A program made the position numbers and the translations under genes. Shown here in pieces: positions 1-10,098 of a stretch of 64,000 nt of DNA. Under the pieces are notes generated by a model. It had not been told where the DNA came from. It searched no databases and saw only the letters and a list, made by a program, of their open reading frames with translations. Position 1 is the stretch's first letter, and the number at the start of each line of letters is the position of its first letter. This stretch comes from Ramlibacter aurantiacus (GTDB lineage Bacteria > Pseudomonadota > Gammaproteobacteria > Burkholderiales > Burkholderiaceae_C), in NCBI RefSeq assembly GCF_016722895.1, contig NZ_JAEQNA010000003.1, forward strand, positions 248,001-312,000, written 5' to 3'.

Positions 1-15
1 CGGGGTAGCCGGGTC

Positions 16-1815
16 TCACGAACGGCGGCCGCGGCCGCCGAAGAGGCCGTCCCACCATTCCTTCGCGCTGGCCTTGACGGTGCCGATCGCCTCGGGGTCG
101 CGCTGCATCAATGCCTTGACGTACGACTTGGCCTGCTGGGCCGTGACATGCGGGGGCAGCGGCGGCACCTTGGGATCGGACTTGATCTGCAGCAGGGCCG
201 GCCGGTCGGCCCGAAGGGCTTCATCGAGGGCGGTTGCGACCGCCTCGGGCCGCTCCACCAGGATGCCGACCAGGCCCAGCGATCGCGCGTAATCGGCGAA
301 GGGGAAGGCGGGCAGCACCTGGGAGCCCTCGAACTTGCGGTCGCCGCCCATGATCCGCTGCTCCCAGGTGACCATGTTGAGGTCGCCGTTGTCCAGCACC
401 AGGACCACCAGCCGCGGATCGGCCCAATCCTTGTAGCGGTGTGCGATGGTGACCAGTCCGTTGATGCCGATCATCTGCATCGCGCCATCGCCGCTGATCG
501 CCACCACGGGCCGGTGCGGGTACGCCAACTTGGCGGCCAGTGCATAGGGTATGGCCGGGCCCATGGTGGCCAGGCCGCCGGAGAGCGAACCCATCATGCC
601 CCTGCGGAACTTCAGGTCGCGGGCGTACCAGGCCGCCGTGCTGCCGCTGTCGCAGGTGAGGATGCAGTCCTCCGGCAGGCGGGGCGAGAGTTCCCAGAAG
701 GGCAGCTGCGGATTGATGGGATCGGCGCTGTTGCGGGCCCGCGCCTCCAGCACGCCCCACCAGTCGCGCACCTGCTGCTCGATCTGCTCGCGCCAGCCGC
801 GGTCCTCCTTGCGCTGCAGCAGCGGCAGCAGGGCCTGCAGCGTGAGCCGGCTGTCGCCCACCAGATTCACTTCCATGGGATAGCGGATGCTCAGCTTGCG
901 CCCGTCGATGTCGATCTGCACGCCGCGTGCCTGCCCTTCCTCGGGCAGGTACTCCGAGTACGGGAAGCTCGAGCCGACCATCAGCAGCGTGTCGCACTGG
1001 CTCATCATCTCCCAGCTGGGCTGGGTGCCGAGCAGGCCAATGCTGCCCGTGACGAAGGGCAAGTCATCCGGCACCGCGGCCTTGCCCAGCAGCGCCTTGG
1101 CGATGCCGGCGCCCAGCCGCTCGGCCACCTCGATCAGTTCGTCGGTGGCACCCAGCGCTCCGGCGCCGGCCAGGATGGCCACCTTCTTGCCGGCGTTGAG
1201 CACCTCGGCCGCGGCGCGCAGGTCATCGGCGGCCGGCACCACGTGCTTGCCGGTCATGCCGATGCCGCTGTGGATGGTGCTGTGCGCGCGCGGCGGCTCC
1301 AACACGGCTGGCAGCTCCTGCAGGTCGTGCGGCACGATGATGCAGGTGACGGTGCGCTGGTCGTGCGCGATGCGCATGGCGCGGTCGATCAGGTGGCGGA
1401 TCTGCTCGGGCACCATGGCGGTCTGCACGTACTCGTGCGCCACGTCCTTGAACAAGGACTGCAGGTCGACTTCCTGCTGGTAGTCCCCGCCCATGGCCGC
1501 CCGCGCCGCCTGGCCGACGATGGCCACCACCGGCTGGTGGTCGGCCTTGGCGTCGTAAAGGCCGTTGAGCAGGTGGATGGCGCCGGGCCCCGAAGTGGCC
1601 AGGCAGACGCCGACTTCCCCGGTGAACTTGGCGTGGCTGCAGGCCATGAAGGCGGCGAGTTCCTCGTGCCGCGCCTGCACGAACTCCATCCGGTCCTGCA
1701 TGCGATCGAGCGCCCCGAGCAGCCCGTTGATGCCGTCCCCCGGGTAGCCGAAGATGCGGCGGACACCCCATTCGTGCAGGCGCTGCAGGATCTGGTCGCT
1801 CGTGGTCATGCTCAT
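16..1815 (-). CDS. Thiamine pyrophosphate-dependent enzyme, pyruvate oxidase/acetolactate synthase-like
   Basis: A 599-residue three-domain TPP enzyme of the POX/AHAS family, probably cytoplasmic and acting on pyruvate or another 2-oxo acid; the exact reaction cannot be read from sequence. The cofactor-activating glutamate lies in ARHEE (about residue 51). The TPP/Mg motif starts GDGAMQM (about 442) and closes with DNGDLN. I chose the ATG at 1815 because a perfect Shine-Dalgarno (AAGGAGG, 1827-1821) lies 5 bases upstream; the frame stays open further upstream to about 1980 but without such a site. A perfect inverted repeat abuts the Shine-Dalgarno (see the site at 1828-1847). It is transcribed in the same direction as the VWA operon but lies 127 bp downstream of it. 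Family confidence is high, substrate confidence low. Confidence 0.87.
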   Translation of the reverse strand: MSMTTSDQILQRLHEWGVRRIFGYPGDGINGLLGALDRMQDRMEFVQARHEELAAFMACSHAKFTGEVGVCLATSGPGAIHLLNGLYDAKADHQPVVAIVGQAARAAMGGDYQQEVDLQSLFKDVAHEYVQTAMVPEQIRHLIDRAMRIAHDQRTVTCIIVPHDLQELPAVLEPPRAHSTIHSGIGMTGKHVVPAADDLRAAAEVLNAGKKVAILAGAGALGATDELIEVAERLGAGIAKALLGKAAVPDDLPFVTGSIGLLGTQPSWEMMSQCDTLLMVGSSFPYSEYLPEEGQARGVQIDIDGRKLSIRYPMEVNLVGDSRLTLQALLPLLQRKEDRGWREQIEQQVRDWWGVLEARARNSADPINPQLPFWELSPRLPEDCILTCDSGSTAAWYARDLKFRRGMMGSLSGGLATMGPAIPYALAAKLAYPHRPVVAISGDGAMQMIGINGLVTIAHRYKDWADPRLVVLVLDNGDLNMVTWEQRIMGGDRKFEGSQVLPAFPFADYARSLGLVGILVERPEAVATALDEALRADRPALLQIKSDPKVPPLPPHVTAQQAKSYVKALMQRDPEAIGTVKASAKEWWDGLFGGRGRRS

Positions 1816-1820
1816 GGGGG

Positions 1821-1847
1821 CCTCCTTGTCCGGATCATTGTCCGGAC
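1821..1847 (-). promoter_or_regulatory. Strong ribosome binding site with adjoining 7-bp inverted repeat
   Basis: On the minus strand AAGGAGG (1827-1821) precedes the ATG at 1815 by five C residues. Directly 5' of it, 1828-1847 reads GTCCGGA, a six-base loop, then TCCGGAC, a perfect inverted repeat. It could be an operator dyad or a leader hairpin that affects access of the ribosome. The repeat is read directly; the function is inferred. Confidence 0.5.
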
Positions 1848-1942
1848 GACGAAGGCCGCCGTGTGGCCGCCAAGGGATCGTGCAAATGGAGTTGTCGAAA
1901 CTTACACGCCGCGCCAAGCCCGTCCGGGCGCTCGCCGGCCGG

Positions 1943-2986
1943 TCAGAGGATGCGGTTGAACCACAGCATGGACAGCCCACCGGCCAGCAGCGACAGCAGC
2001 GCCGCGGCGAGGGCGAACAGCCCGGAGATCTCGGTTTCCTTCTTCTCCACCGTGAGCTTCGAGCTGAGCGACTGGTAGACCTTCTTCAAGTCCTGCGCGG
2101 TGCCGGCATAGAAGTAATCGGCCGCGGTGCGGTTGGCGATGGCCTTGAGCGTCTCCTCGTCGAGCCGCACCCGCATGGACCAGCCTTCGAAGCCGATGGT
2201 TTCGCCGTCGATGGTGCCCACGCCCACGGTGTAGACCCGCACGCCCCGTTCAGCCGCCATCTTGGCGGCTTCGAGCGGATCGACCCCGGTGGTGCGCTGC
2301 CCGTCCGTGAGCATGATGATCGCCGCCGACGTGAACGAGCCCGGCGGCACGGGCGTGAATTCCTTTTTCTCGGGCCGCCGTTCCGCGTCGATGGCGAAGC
2401 CGCGCATGCGTTCGCGGCCGCCCTGCATGGCATTGAGGTCGATGCCATGGTCGGGGAACAGCGTGGCCAGCGAGATCACGATGGCGTTGCCGGTGGCGGT
2501 GGCGCGCTGCAACTGGAAGCGGTCGATGGCGGTGACCAGGTCCTCGCGGTTCATGGTGGGCAGCTGCGCCACCTGGGCCGAGCCGGCGAACGCCACGATG
2601 CCGACCTTCACGTGGCGTGGCAGGTCGGCGATGAAGCTCTTGGCGGCGTTCTGCGCCGCCACCAGCCGGTTGGGTTCGACGTCGGTGGCGCGCATGCTGC
2701 CCGAGACATCGATGGCCAGGATGATGGTTTGTTGGGCCGAGGGCAGCGCGATCACGGCCACGGGCCGCGCGGCGGCCATCAGCATGGCGGCCAGGGCCAG
2801 CAGGAACATGAGGGGCGGCAGGTGCCTGCGCATCGACTGGCCCGCGCCCATCGCCTCCTTGACCATGCTCAGCGAGGCATAGCGCAGGGCCAGCTTCTTC
2901 TTCCGGCGCAGAACGAAGACGTACAGCAGCACGAGCAGCGGCAGGGCCAGCAGCAGCCAGAGGTATTGGGGCCAGAGGAATTGCAT
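1943..2986 (-). CDS. VWA domain membrane protein, BatA-like
   Basis: A 347-residue protein of the BatA/Aerotolerance family. Two N-terminal membrane helices (about 8-26 and 58-74) precede a von Willebrand factor A domain with an intact MIDAS start DVSGS (93-97) and a second MIDAS strand MLTDG near 222. A C-terminal helix (about 318-338) completes the usual topology, which places the VWA domain in the cytoplasm or periplasm next to the inner membrane. It is the last gene of a minus-strand operon with DUF58 (16-bp gap), MoxR and a protease. Such MoxR-DUF58-VWA sets are thought to act as chaperone-like metal-insertion or envelope-stress systems, but the role here is unproven. A DUF4381-type BatB/BatC partner found in many such operons is absent. 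Confidence 0.85.
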   Translation of the reverse strand: MQFLWPQYLWLLLALPLLVLLYVFVLRRKKKLALRYASLSMVKEAMGAGQSMRRHLPPLMFLLALAAMLMAAARPVAVIALPSAQQTIILAIDVSGSMRATDVEPNRLVAAQNAAKSFIADLPRHVKVGIVAFAGSAQVAQLPTMNREDLVTAIDRFQLQRATATGNAIVISLATLFPDHGIDLNAMQGGRERMRGFAIDAERRPEKKEFTPVPPGSFTSAAIIMLTDGQRTTGVDPLEAAKMAAERGVRVYTVGVGTIDGETIGFEGWSMRVRLDEETLKAIANRTAADYFYAGTAQDLKKVYQSLSSKLTVEKKETEISGLFALAAALLSLLAGGLSMLWFNRIL

Positions 2987-3002
2987 AGGGGTCGTCTTTC
3001 CG

Positions 3003-4065
3003 TCAAGCGACTCGCTTCAGGTGCGCGGGCAGGCTGCCGGCGGCCAGGCGCAGTCGGCGCTTGCGCATCTCGACGAATCGAACCAGGGCATCGACCAGGT
3101 CGCCATCGGTGGACAGCTCGAGCGCATCGATGCCGGCGGTGGCCAGGGCCTGCCGCAGCTCGGATTCGCGCTGCGCGGCGATGCGGGCGAAGCGTTTGCG
3201 AAAGCCCGGGTCGTGGGTGTCCACCAGCACCTGCTCGCCGCTCTCCGCATCGCGCAGCGTGAGCAGGCCCAGGTCGGGCAACTGGAGCTCGAGCGGATCG
3301 AGCAGTCGCACCGCCACCACCTCGTGGCGCTGCGACAGCAGGGCGAGGGAGCGTTCCCAGCCGGGCTCGCTGATGAAGTCGGAGACCACGAATACGGTGG
3401 AGCGGCGCTTGAGCAGCGAAGCCGCCGCGTCGAGCAGGTCGCGCAGGCGGGTGGTCTGGCTGGCGGCGGCGGCCGGACGGGTCTGGATGGCATCGAGCAG
3501 GTGCAGCACGTGGCGCCGTCCGCCGCGCGTGGGGATCACCGTGTCGACCCCGCTGCCGTACAGCATGGCCCCGACCCGGTTGCCGTGCCGCGTGAGCAGC
3601 CGCGCCAGCACCGCCACGAACTCGGCCGAGACATGGCGCTTGCGCTGCTCACCCGAGCCGAAATCGACCGACGGGCTCAGGTCGAGCAGGAACCAGGCGG
3701 CCATCTCGCGGTCCTCGGTGAACACGCGCACGTGCGGCGTGCCCTGCCGGGCGGTCACGTTCCAGTCGATGTGCCGGACGTCGTCATGGTGCTGGTACTC
3801 GCGCAGGTCGGCCAGGTCGAGCCCCGCGCCGCGCAGCAAGGTGCGGTAGTCCCCCTGCAGCAGGCCGTCGAGGCGGCGGATGGTTGTCCACTCCAGGCGC
3901 TTGAGCACGTGCTCGGCCGACGAGGACCTGTCCCGAGTCGCGCCAGCCGGAGGCGCGGCGGAGCCGCCGCCACCCTCCGGCGGCACCGCGGATCCGGCTT
4001 GGCCGGGCCGCTGGTGCTGCCCCCCTGGGGGGGATTCAGCGGCGGAGCCGCTTCGGGGGAGGGCT

Positions 4066-4085
<20 letters not shown>
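3003..4085 (-). CDS. DUF58 domain protein with a repeat-derived N-terminus
   Basis: A 360-residue DUF58 protein, the usual partner of MoxR ATPases. The conserved core contains HIDW (about 105-108) and a VWA-like fold further on (FLLDLSPS, VVSDFIS). The ATG at 4085 overlaps the end of the MoxR gene by 20 bp, so translation is probably coupled; a TTG at 4091 is also in frame. Residues roughly 8-50 are rich in Gly, Ala, Pro and Ser and are encoded by a GC-rich interspersed repeat also found near 17.1 and 19.7 kb. The domain proper begins near EHVLKRLEW, where a GTG could be an alternative start. I keep the ATG because of the operon overlap, but the extension may not be made or may be tolerated disorder. 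Confidence 0.82.
3984..4064 (+). repeat. GC-rich interspersed repeat, copy 1, inside DUF58 coding sequence
   Basis: The shared core runs CCGGCTTGG, CGGGCCGCTG, TGC, then a C-run/G-run hairpin and CGCTTCGGGGG. It aligns base by base with copy 2 at 17046-17123 and, in reverse complement, with copy 3 at 19672-19749. This copy is read through as the N-terminal coding region of the DUF58 gene on the minus strand. Confidence 0.75.
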
Positions 4086-5085
<1,000 letters not shown>

Positions 5086-5107
5086 GTGCGGCGTCGTTGG
5101 AGATGGG

Positions 5108-6112
5108 TCAGAAGGGCGGCAGGCCGGCGGCCGTGGCGGCGTTCTCGATGGGCACCGCGAAGCCGATGCCCAGGAAGGTCCGTGCCGACGTGGGGTTGAG
5201 GATGGCGGTGACGATGCCCACCAGGTGGCCGTCCATGGTCACCAGCGGCCCGCCCGAATTGCCGGGGTTGGCGGCGGCGTCGAACTGGATCAGGTTGCGC
5301 ATCTCGGTGTTCGACTCGGGCGACTTGAACACCCGCTTGAGGCCGGACACCACCCCGGCCGAGCCGGAGGGCCCGATGCCGAAGGGGAAACCCACGGCCA
5401 CCACCTTGTCGCCCGGCAACAGGTCGGCGGTGGAGCGCATGGTGGCCGCGATCATGTCGTCGGGGATCTTCTGTGCCTGCAGCACCGCGAGGTCGTTCTC
5501 GGGCTGCACGCCGGTGATGGTGGCGGTGGACTCCATGCCGTCATGGAAGGTCACCTTGATCCGGTCGGCACCCGAGACCACGTGCAGGTTGGTGAGGATG
5601 ACGCCCTTGTCGATGATCACCACGCCGGTGCCCACGCCGGCCTCGATCTCGTCCGCATTGCCGTCGGCCGGCGCCGGACCCAGCGGCTTGGGCTTGTCGG
5701 TGCGCTTGCGCAGCTCGGCCGCCAGCGGGCCTCCCAGCTTGTCCTTGCCCACGTAGCTCACCACGCGCACGACCGACGGGCGGATGGTCTCGTAGGCGCG
5801 GGCGTACTCGGAAGGAATCGGCTGGGTTTCGAGGGTCTTGAGGACGGCCGCGTTGATGTCGTCCTGCGTGATGCGGCGATGCTCGGTGCGCTGGCTGAGG
5901 CTGTAGGCCAGCAGCGTGGCCAGCACCAGCACCATGACCCACAACAACTCCTGCGAGGAGGGGCGCCGGATGCGGCGGGTGCGCGTGAAGGCGGGGGTGG
6001 GTGCGTCCGGGGGCGGCGCTGCGGCCTGGGGCGCCGCGTGGCTGCCGGTGGCGCCAGCCTCGGCCGATCGGCCGGAGGGGCGGCTGGAACTGTAGAGGCC
6101 TGTCCTGCGCAT
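5108..6112 (-). CDS. Membrane-anchored trypsin-like serine protease (S1C/HtrA-like, no PDZ)
   Basis: A 334-residue protein with a proline/alanine-rich N-terminus, one membrane helix (about 56-72) and a periplasmic trypsin-like domain. The catalytic triad is visible: His177 in LTNLHVV, Asp207 in ENDLAV and Ser286 in GNSGGPL. HtrA/DegP proteases usually carry one or two PDZ domains; here the chain ends soon after the protease domain, so substrate recruitment must differ. It is first in the minus-strand operon with MoxR, DUF58 and VWA, which suggests a joint envelope quality-control role (inference). The ATG at 6112 faces the divergent TatD gene; about 100 bp between them hold both promoters. 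Confidence 0.88.
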   Translation of the reverse strand: MRRTGLYSSSRPSGRSAEAGATGSHAAPQAAAPPPDAPTPAFTRTRRIRRPSSQELLWVMVLVLATLLAYSLSQRTEHRRITQDDINAAVLKTLETQPIPSEYARAYETIRPSVVRVVSYVGKDKLGGPLAAELRKRTDKPKPLGPAPADGNADEIEAGVGTGVVIIDKGVILTNLHVVSGADRIKVTFHDGMESTATITGVQPENDLAVLQAQKIPDDMIAATMRSTADLLPGDKVVAVGFPFGIGPSGSAGVVSGLKRVFKSPESNTEMRNLIQFDAAANPGNSGGPLVTMDGHLVGIVTAILNPTSARTFLGIGFAVPIENAATAAGLPPF

Positions 6113-6211
6113 CCGTCACCTCGAGTGAAGCAGAGGGTCTAAGTGCAATCCCGAATGCGCACGGTATCACGGATCGAAGAGGCGCGCGGGGGTCTCGGGC
6201 ATCATCGTTCG

Positions 6212-7042
6212 ATGGCAGTCTGGATCGATACCCATTGCCACGCGGACGCCTCGGAGTTCGATGGTCGCTGGACCGAGGTGAGGCGGCGCGCGGGCCTGGC
6301 CGGGGTGGCGCGATGCGTGCTGCCCGCGGTGGCGGTGGCCGGCTTCGACCGGCTGCGGCAACTGGCACACGCGGGCGGGGACGCCTACGCGCTGGGCATC
6401 CATCCCTTGTGCACCGGCTCGGCGGCCGAGGATGACGTCCACGCGCTGGACCGGGCGCTCGAAGCGAACGCCGACGATCCTCGCCTGGTGGCGGTGGGCG
6501 AGATCGGCCTCGACTTCTTCGTGCAGGGGCTCGATGCCGATCGGCAGCTTCACTTCCTGCGCGCCCAGCTGCGCCTGGCCCAGCGGTTCGGGCTGCCGGT
6601 GATCCTGCATGTGCGCAGGTCCGCCGACGTCCTGCTTCGCGAGTTGCGGCGCATCCCGGTCGCGGGCGGCATCGCGCACGCCTTCAATGGCAGCCGGCAG
6701 CAGGCCGGCGCCTTCATCGAGCTGGGTTTCAAGCTCGGCTTCGGTGGCACCGTGACCTACGAGCGCTCGCTGCGCATCAGGCAGCTGGCGCGCGAGCTGC
6801 CGCTGTCGTCGCTGGTGCTCGAGACCGACGCGCCGGACATTCCGCCGAGGTGGCTGTACCGCACGGCCAGCGAACGCGCTGACGGAGCGGCGCAGGGTTG
6901 CAACGAACCCGCCGAGTTGCCCGCGATCGGCGGCGTGCTGGCCCAACTGCGCGGCCTGGCACCCGATGAACTCGCGCAGGCCACCGCCCTCAACGCGCAG
7001 GCGGCGCTACCCCGGCTGGCGGCCCTCGCGCCGGCCGGATAA
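6212..7042 (+). CDS. TatD family metal-dependent hydrolase (putative DNase)
   Basis: A 276-residue TIM-barrel amidohydrolase of the TatD family. Visible metal ligands are HCH (His8, His10) in the first strand, Glu97 in VGEIGLD, His in ILHVRRS, His in HAFNGS and Asp in LETDAPDIP. TatD enzymes are 3'-5' DNases or exonucleases involved in DNA repair. The ATG at 6212 is chosen because the family begins with a hydrophobic strand leading straight to the HCH motif; an in-frame ATG at 6143 would add 23 atypical residues. No good Shine-Dalgarno is visible. The next gene follows after 11 bp. Confidence 0.9.
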   Translation: MAVWIDTHCHADASEFDGRWTEVRRRAGLAGVARCVLPAVAVAGFDRLRQLAHAGGDAYALGIHPLCTGSAAEDDVHALDRALEANADDPRLVAVGEIGLDFFVQGLDADRQLHFLRAQLRLAQRFGLPVILHVRRSADVLLRELRRIPVAGGIAHAFNGSRQQAGAFIELGFKLGFGGTVTYERSLRIRQLARELPLSSLVLETDAPDIPPRWLYRTASERADGAAQGCNEPAELPAIGGVLAQLRGLAPDELAQATALNAQAALPRLAALAPAG

Positions 7043-7053
7043 TCCGCCGCATC

Positions 7054-7818
7054 TTGAGCAAGCACGATCCCCATGCCGGCGGCGAACTGCCCGAAGTGAA
7101 CTTCTCCGAAGCCGGGGGCGTGCGATACCTGCACTTCGGCAGTGAATGGGTGCAGGGGTCGATGCGCATCAGCGCGCCCGACGAGATCGACCTCGAATAC
7201 GTGCAACGCATGATGGGCTGGCTGCTGTTCGTCGATCCCGACACCATCGCGCAGCGCCATGCGATGCAGCTCGGCCTGGGTGCGGCGGCGCTCACCAAGT
7301 TCTGCCGGCGCCGCCTGCGCATGACCACCACCGCCATCGAGCTCAATCCGCGCGTGATCGCGGCCTGCCGCCTGTGGTTCAAGCTGCCGCCCGACGACGA
7401 GCGGCTGTCGGTCATCCTGGGCGACGCGGCCGAGGTGGTGGCGCATCCCCATTGGCGCGGCTGCATCGACGCGCTGCAGGTGGACCTCTACGACGAAGAG
7501 GCCGCCGCCCCGGTGCTGGACAGCGAGGACTTCTACGCCCATTGCCGCAGCCTGCTCACGCCCGACGGCTGCATGAGCGTGAACCTGTTCGGGCGCTCGT
7601 CGAGCTACGAGCGAAGCCTGCAGAAAATCGTGGCGGCCTTCGGCTCGCAGGCCGTCTGGGCCTTCCGCCCCACGCGCGAAGGCAACGCCGTGGTGCTGGC
7701 CCTGCGTGAGCCGGCGCACCCGAGCCGTGCCGACCTGGTGGCGCGCGCTGAATGGGTGCAGCAGCGGTGGGGATTGCCCGCCATCAAGTGGACCAAAGTA
7801 CTCAGGTCGATCGACTGA
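7054..7818 (+). CDS. Spermidine synthase-like protein (class I methyltransferase fold)
   Basis: A 254-residue protein of the polyamine aminopropyltransferase superfamily. The Rossmann-type core is seen in LGLGAAALTKF, the acidic strand end AIELNP, and a DxYD-like motif VDLYDEEA that replaces the gate/active-site Asp region of true spermidine synthases. It is shorter than classical SpeE (about 285 residues), so the catalytic activity is uncertain. The TTG at 7054 is the likely start as no in-frame ATG precedes the conserved region; the Shine-Dalgarno is weak. It lies 11 bp after the TatD gene and may be cotranscribed with it. Confidence 0.75.
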   Translation: MSKHDPHAGGELPEVNFSEAGGVRYLHFGSEWVQGSMRISAPDEIDLEYVQRMMGWLLFVDPDTIAQRHAMQLGLGAAALTKFCRRRLRMTTTAIELNPRVIAACRLWFKLPPDDERLSVILGDAAEVVAHPHWRGCIDALQVDLYDEEAAAPVLDSEDFYAHCRSLLTPDGCMSVNLFGRSSSYERSLQKIVAAFGSQAVWAFRPTREGNAVVLALREPAHPSRADLVARAEWVQQRWGLPAIKWTKVLRSID

Positions 7819-7938
7819 CCTTCGAGCGGGGTCGGCGGCAGCCCCGGCGGCTGTGGCCAAGTAGGTGGAACCCACATCGCAACAGAAGGTGACCGCCACC
7901 ACAATCCGCGCGTCCAACAGATTTGAGGAGATACGTCC

Positions 7939-8427
7939 GTGCGAATCAAGAACCAGCGGGACTTCGTCTCGGGCCTCATGTTCACAGTCGTGGGCGCGGG
8001 GTTCGCGTGGGGTGCCACCAACTACAACGTGGGCGACGCCGCCCGCATGGGGCCGGGATACTTCCCGATGCTCGTGGGGGTCCTCCTGACCATCCTGGGC
8101 CTGATCGTGGCCTTCGAGGGCCTGGTGGTCGAGACCGAGGATGGCGGCAAGATCGGCTCGATCGGCTGGAAGCCCCTCGTCTTCATCATCCTGTCCAACC
8201 TGGTCTTCGGCTTGATGATCGGCGGCCTGCCATCGATCGGCCTGCCCGCCATGGGCCTGATCGTGGGCATCTACGCACTCACCATCGTGGCCGCGATGGC
8301 CGGTGACCAGTTCCGCTGGAAGGAAGTGCTGATCCTGGCCACGGTGCTGGCCCTCGGCAGCTACTTCACCTTCGTCTACATGCTGAACCTGCAGTTCCCG
8401 GTGTGGCCTAGCTTCATCGTGCGCTGA
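7939..8427 (+). CDS. tctB: TctB family small membrane subunit of a tripartite tricarboxylate transporter
   Basis: A 162-residue membrane protein with about four hydrophobic helices. The early motif GPGYFPMLVG is characteristic of TctB. It is the small permease subunit of a TTT-type secondary transporter for carboxylates, working with TctA in the inner membrane and a periplasmic TctC/Bug receptor. The GTG at 7939 is supported by a GAGGAG Shine-Dalgarno at 7925-7930. tctA follows after 17 bp. No tctC gene is adjacent, so the receptor must be encoded elsewhere; two Bug receptors occur later in this window. Confidence 0.88.
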   Translation: MRIKNQRDFVSGLMFTVVGAGFAWGATNYNVGDAARMGPGYFPMLVGVLLTILGLIVAFEGLVVETEDGGKIGSIGWKPLVFIILSNLVFGLMIGGLPSIGLPAMGLIVGIYALTIVAAMAGDQFRWKEVLILATVLALGSYFTFVYMLNLQFPVWPSFIVR

Positions 8428-8444
8428 TCCACAAAGAGAACATC

Positions 8445-9959
8445 ATGGAACTGTTTAGCAACCTGGCGCTCGGCTTCGACGTCGCGTTCACGCCGATCAA
8501 CCTGCTCTACGCCTTCATCGGCTGCCTCTTGGGCACGCTGATCGGCGTGCTTCCCGGCGTGGGCCCCGTGGCGACCATCGCCATGCTGCTGCCCGCCACC
8601 TACGCACTGCCGCCCGTGTCGGCGCTGATCATGCTGGCCGGCATCTATTACGGCGCGCAGTACGGCGGTTCGACCACCGCCATTCTGGTCAACCTTCCAG
8701 GCGAGGCGTCATCGGTGGTGACGATCATCGAGGGCTACCAGATGGCGCGGCAGGGCCGGGCCGGCCCTGCGCTCGCCTCCGCCGGCCTGGGCTCCTTCTT
8801 CGCCGGCTGCGTCGGCACCCTGATCCTGGCGGCCTTCGCCGCGCCGCTGACCGAGGTGGCCTTCAAGTTCGGCCCGGCCGAGTACTTCTCGCTGATGGTG
8901 CTGGGCCTGATCGGCGCCGTGGTGCTGGCTTCCGGCTCGCTGCTCAAGGCGATCGGCATGATCCTGCTGGGCCTGTTGCTGGGCCTGGTGGGCACCGACG
9001 TGAACTCCGGCGTGGCCCGCTACTCGTTCGACATTCCGGAACTGACCGACGGCATCGGCTTCATCGTGATCGCCATGGGCGTGTTCGGCTACGGCGAGAT
9101 CATCATGAACCTCAGCAAGCACGAGAGCGAGCGTGAGGTGTTCACCAGCAAGGTGACGGGCTTGATGCCCACTCGCCAAGACTTCAAGGACATGACCCCG
9201 GCCGTGCTGCGCGGCACCGCCATCGGCGCGGGGCTGGGCATCCTGCCCGGCGGCGGGGCACTGCTGTCGGCTTTCGCCTCGTACACCATCGAGAAGAAGA
9301 TCAAGCTCAAGGCCGGTGAGATCCCGTTCGGCAAGGGCAACATCCGCGGCGTGGCTGGCCCCGAGTCGGCCAATAACGCCGGTTCGCAGACCTCGTTCAT
9401 CCCGCTGCTGACGCTGGGCATCCCGCCCAACGCCGTGATGGCGCTGATGGTCGGCGCCATGACCATCCACAACATCCAGCCGGGCCCGCAGGTGATGACC
9501 AGCAACCCGCAGCTGTTCTGGGGCCTGATCGCCTCCATGTGGATCGGCAACGCGATGCTGATCATCCTGAACCTGCCGCTGATCGGCCTGTGGATCAAGC
9601 TGCTGACCATCCCCTACCGCTGGCTGTTCCCATCCATCGTGCTGTTCTGCGCCATCGGCGTGTACTCCACGAACAACAACACCTGGGACATCTGGATGGT
9701 GGCGATCTTCGGTGTCGTCGGCTACACCTTCATCAAGCTGGGGGCCGAACCCGCGCCACTGCTGCTCGGGCTGATCCTGGGGCCGATGATGGAAGAGAAC
9801 CTGCGCCGCGCGCTGCTGCTGTCGCGCGGCGACTGGAGCGTGCTGGTGACCCGTCCGCTGTCGGCCACGCTGCTGGCGCTGGCGGCCTTGATGGTGATCA
9901 TCGTGGCGCTGCCCTCGGTCAAGCGCAAGCGCGAGGAAGCGTTCCAGGACGAGGAGTGA
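8445..9959 (+). CDS. tctA: TctA family large permease subunit of a tripartite tricarboxylate transporter
   Basis: A 504-residue polytopic inner-membrane protein with roughly twelve helices. The diagnostic TctA signatures are GVLPGVGPVATIAMLLP near the N-terminus, YYGAQYGGSTTAIL, and the second glycine-rich loop GILPGGGALLSAF with PESANNAG just after it. Family length is about 500, so it is complete. It forms the transport channel with TctB and is driven by an ion gradient, with cargo delivered by a Bug receptor. An AAAGAGAA Shine-Dalgarno precedes the ATG. A double hairpin terminator follows the stop, so tctBA is a two-gene unit. The substrate is not predictable. Confidence 0.93.
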   Translation: MELFSNLALGFDVAFTPINLLYAFIGCLLGTLIGVLPGVGPVATIAMLLPATYALPPVSALIMLAGIYYGAQYGGSTTAILVNLPGEASSVVTIIEGYQMARQGRAGPALASAGLGSFFAGCVGTLILAAFAAPLTEVAFKFGPAEYFSLMVLGLIGAVVLASGSLLKAIGMILLGLLLGLVGTDVNSGVARYSFDIPELTDGIGFIVIAMGVFGYGEIIMNLSKHESEREVFTSKVTGLMPTRQDFKDMTPAVLRGTAIGAGLGILPGGGALLSAFASYTIEKKIKLKAGEIPFGKGNIRGVAGPESANNAGSQTSFIPLLTLGIPPNAVMALMVGAMTIHNIQPGPQVMTSNPQLFWGLIASMWIGNAMLIILNLPLIGLWIKLLTIPYRWLFPSIVLFCAIGVYSTNNNTWDIWMVAIFGVVGYTFIKLGAEPAPLLLGLILGPMMEENLRRALLLSRGDWSVLVTRPLSATLLALAALMVIIVALPSVKRKREEAFQDEE

Positions 9960-9974
9960 TCTCCTTTCCCCGCT

Positions 9975-10024
9975 GCCCACCTTTGCGGTGGGCGCATCTC
10001 GGCGGCGCCTGCGGGCGCCGTTTT
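9975..10024 (+). terminator. Rho-independent terminator of tctBA
   Basis: Two hairpins follow the tctA stop. The first is GCCCACC, loop, GGTGGGC (9975-9993). The second is CGGCGCC, TGCG, GGCGCCG (10003-10020) followed directly by TTTT. The second has the classical stem plus T-run form. Confidence 0.8.
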
Positions 10025-10098
10025 CGTTTGCAAGCCGCCCCTATAGTCAGGGGCATCGCCGGCAAAGCCTGCCGGCCCACACAAGGAGCGATCTCAGG

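Noticed and set aside
148-1959. Long open frame antisense to the first TPP enzyme
   Set aside because: High-GC antisense shadow; the translation is His/Gly/Ala-rich low complexity and no family is recognised.
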